From Pseudomonas sp. MWU13-2100 (GTDB taxonomy: Bacteria > Pseudomonadota > Gammaproteobacteria > Pseudomonadales > Pseudomonadaceae), in contig NZ_JALLIX010000002.1 in NCBI RefSeq assembly GCF_023242365.1, positions 1 to 64,000 of the forward strand: DNA of 64,000 nt. Reading direction: 5' to 3'. Of the stretch, positions 62,317 to 64,000 are shown piece by piece. Each line of letters starts with the position of its first letter. Position 1 is the stretch's first letter. The notes under the pieces were generated by a model. It ran no database searches and was not told the origin of the DNA. It saw nothing but the letters and a program-made list of their open reading frames with translations. The position numbers and the translations under genes were made by a program.

Positions 62317-64000
62317 TCAGGCCTGCCACCAGCGCGGCAACAACTGCCGGACCCTGGCCTCGGCAAAACGATCATCGATCAGCATCACCACCCCGCGATC
62401 CTGCTCGCCGCGAATCACCCGACCCGCCGCCTGCACGACTTTCTGCACACCCGGGTACAGATAGGTGTAGTCGTACCCGGCGCCGAACAGGGCGGCCATG
62501 CGCTGTTTGATCTGTTCATTGACCGGGTTCAGCTGCGGCAACCCCAGGGTCGCGATAAACGCGCCAATCAGTCGCTGGCCAGGCAAATCGATACCCTCGC
62601 CAAAGGCCCCGCCGAGGACCGCGAAGCCGATACCCTGGCTGTGCTCGGTGAACTGTTCGAGAAAAGCCTGGCGCTGGCTTTCCTCCATGCGGCGCGACTG
62701 CTGCCAGAGCGAAATCTGTGGATGGGTCTCGGCCAGTAGCTGTGCCACTTGCTGCAAGTAGTCGAAGCTGCTGAAGAACGCCAGGTAGTTGCCGGGGCGC
62801 TCGGCGAACTGTGCGGCCAGCAGCTCGACGATGGGCGCCAACGAGGCCTGACGATGGACATAGCGGGTGGATATCTGGCTGATGATCCGCAGGTCCAGTT
62901 GCTCGCGCTTGAACGGCGACTCTACGTCGATCCAGGCAGTGCCTGCCGGCAAGCCCAGCAGGTCGCTGTAGTAGTGCCGGGGACTCAGAGTCGCGGAAAA
63001 CAGCACGCTGCTGCGGGATGCCGTCAGCCGTGGGCGCAAGAAGCCGGCCGGAACCACATTGCGCAGGCAAAGCTGCGCGCTGCGCCGCCGCCCGCTCTCA
63101 CGCAGGCTGATGTCAAACAGGTAATGCTCGTCGAACAGTTCCCCTACCCGGGAAAACTGCAGCAGCTCGAAATAGAAGCCCTGTAGTTCACCATCAACGT
63201 CTTGCGGGTGGTCATTGAGGTAGTCGCCGATGGCCGACACGCACAAGCCAATGGCGTTCAGCAGCTTGACGGGCGCCTGCCCATAGGCCTGATAAGGGCT
63301 GATCTGCTCCTTGTGCAAGACATTCCACTCGCGGTTCAAGCGCTGGAACGACTTTTTCAGCGCCTCGGGCAGGTTGCGCCGGACACTGTTCAAGACCTCC
63401 TGATCGAGGCTGGCGCTGTACATCTGCCGCCCGCGCTCCACCAGGTTGTGGGCTTCGTCCACCAGCGTCGCCACCCGCCACTGGTTGGCCTGGGCCAGGC
63501 CGAACAGCAGCGCGCTGAAGTCGAAGTAGTAGTTGTAGTCGGCGACCACCCAATCGCTCCAACGAGCCATTTCCTGGCTCAGGTAATAGGGGCAGATGTC
63601 ATGGGCCAGGGCGATGGTTCGCAGCGCCTGCTGGTTGAGCAAGGGCACGCCGACCGCGGCCTGTCGCGCCGCAGGCAGGCGATCGTAAAAGCCCCGGGCC
63701 AGGGGGCAGGCCTCGCCGTGACAGGCCTTGTCCGGGTGTTCGCAGGCCTTGTCCCGGGCCACCAGTTCCAGCACCCGCAACGGTAGCGCGGGCGAGCGCT
63801 CGAAGAGGACCTGCGCCGCATCCAGCGCCAACTGCCGGCCTGGAGTCTTGGCAGTGAGGAAAAATACCTTGTCCAACTGTTGCGGGGCCAGCGCCTTGAG
63901 CATCGGGAACAGCGTGCCGAGGGTCTTGCCGATCCCGGTCGGCGCCTGGGCCATCAGACACCGCCCGGTGCTGACGGCCTTGTACACCGTCTCCGCCAGG
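62317..64000 (-). CDS. DinG/XPD-type ATP-dependent DNA helicase (partial, N-terminus outside window)
   Basis: The frame is open to position 64000, so the N-terminus is missing; 561 residues are present. Walker A lies in LMAQAPTGIGKTLGTLFPMLKAL near the right edge, the DEAH-type box VDEAHNLVERGRQM follows, and between them four cysteines (CEHPDKACHGEACPL; later DICPYYL) match the Fe-S cluster domain of XPD/DinG helicases. The C-terminal helicase half shows RSSVLFSATLSP, FGEGIDLPGQRLIGAFIATLGLPQ and VQAAGRVIRGEQDRGVVMLID. It likely unwinds 5'-3' in DNA repair. It ends 232 bp from the muxA start on the same strand. Confidence 0.88.
   Translation of the reverse strand, partial: LAETVYKAVSTGRCLMAQAPTGIGKTLGTLFPMLKALAPQQLDKVFFLTAKTPGRQLALDAAQVLFERSPALPLRVLELVARDKACEHPDKACHGEACPLARGFYDRLPAARQAAVGVPLLNQQALRTIALAHDICPYYLSQEMARWSDWVVADYNYYFDFSALLFGLAQANQWRVATLVDEAHNLVERGRQMYSASLDQEVLNSVRRNLPEALKKSFQRLNREWNVLHKEQISPYQAYGQAPVKLLNAIGLCVSAIGDYLNDHPQDVDGELQGFYFELLQFSRVGELFDEHYLFDISLRESGRRRSAQLCLRNVVPAGFLRPRLTASRSSVLFSATLSPRHYYSDLLGLPAGTAWIDVESPFKREQLDLRIISQISTRYVHRQASLAPIVELLAAQFAERPGNYLAFFSSFDYLQQVAQLLAETHPQISLWQQSRRMEESQRQAFLEQFTEHSQGIGFAVLGGAFGEGIDLPGQRLIGAFIATLGLPQLNPVNEQIKQRMAALFGAGYDYTYLYPGVQKVVQAAGRVIRGEQDRGVVMLIDDRFAEARVRQLLPRWWQA

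Noticed and set aside
62181..62375. 64-codon minus-strand ORF upstream of muxA
   Set aside because: No ribosome-binding site or family. Its 5' part lies within the end of the helicase gene, antisense-free but out of frame, and only the tail has ordinary composition.
1..64000. tRNA, rRNA, CRISPR arrays, transposases, integrases
   Set aside because: None seen on reading; no direct-repeat arrays and no transposase or integrase motifs in the translated frames.

Overview
The window looks like chromosomal DNA from a fluorescent-group Pseudomonas. The evidence is GC-rich coding sequence, a gammaproteobacterial dif site, Pseudomonas-style REP elements, a DUF1652 gene, the benABCD/catBCA aromatic cluster, a muxABC-opmB efflux operon and ANR-type regulatory boxes. 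No rRNA, tRNA, CRISPR array, integrase or transposase was seen.

Left edge (1-5700): a large, comparatively AT-rich SMC-like ATPase gene runs off the left end. About 250 bp from its start is an almost canonical dif (XerCD) site at 2567-2594, so the window lies at the replication terminus. To the right come an acyl-CoA synthetase and a scar of decayed genes: a frameshifted transketolase tail facing the truncated front of an antisense gene. Most genes right of dif lie on the minus strand. Five CCCTGCCC octamers were seen (KOPS on the minus strand), all pointing toward dif. Both facts fit replication converging on dif.

5.4-7.6 kb: a small unknown gene, a solitary periplasmic solute-binding protein and an isopenicillin-N-synthase-like dioxygenase with a palindromic operator.

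7.8-22.7 kb: a stress and low-oxygen island. It holds phosphoketolase plus acetate kinase (sugar phosphate to acetyl-P to acetate plus ATP), a tandem universal stress protein, an alpha/beta hydrolase, a P1B-5-type metal ATPase with a C-terminal hemerythrin domain, an erythromycin-esterase-like protein, an orphan GroEL with a phosphoribosyltransferase and a dienelactone-hydrolase-like protein, a BCAM0308-type zinc-ribbon protein and a LPG-synthase-like membrane protein. Six perfect or near-perfect FNR/ANR boxes (TTGAT-N4-ATCAA) lie in its promoter regions, so it reads as one ANR-controlled regulon.

22.8-30.7 kb: an iron-acquisition block on the minus strand, in transcription order OprB-like porin, beta-propeller protein, EfeB-type Dyp peroxidase, FbpA, FbpB and FbpC, preceded by a Fur-like sequence. 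Next is a small TlpA / Cys-motif outer-membrane protein / DUF2946 group (30.8-32.9 kb).

33-41.2 kb: a complete benzoate-to-muconolactone pathway, all in one direction (catB, catC, catA, benR, benA, benB, benC, benD) with divergent catR. A tandem BenR/XylS-type operator precedes benA, and a LysR-type box overlaps the catR ribosome-binding site.

41-64 kb: mixed housekeeping and accessory genes: ClC channel, gamma-glutamyltransferase, DUF1652, a triple-PAS LuxR regulator, a secreted esterase, a purine-nucleoside-permease remnant, YdcH, two unknown envelope proteins (one DUF3142), a squalene/phytoene-synthase-type enzyme, the muxABC-opmB RND efflux operon, and a DinG/XPD-type helicase that runs off the right end.
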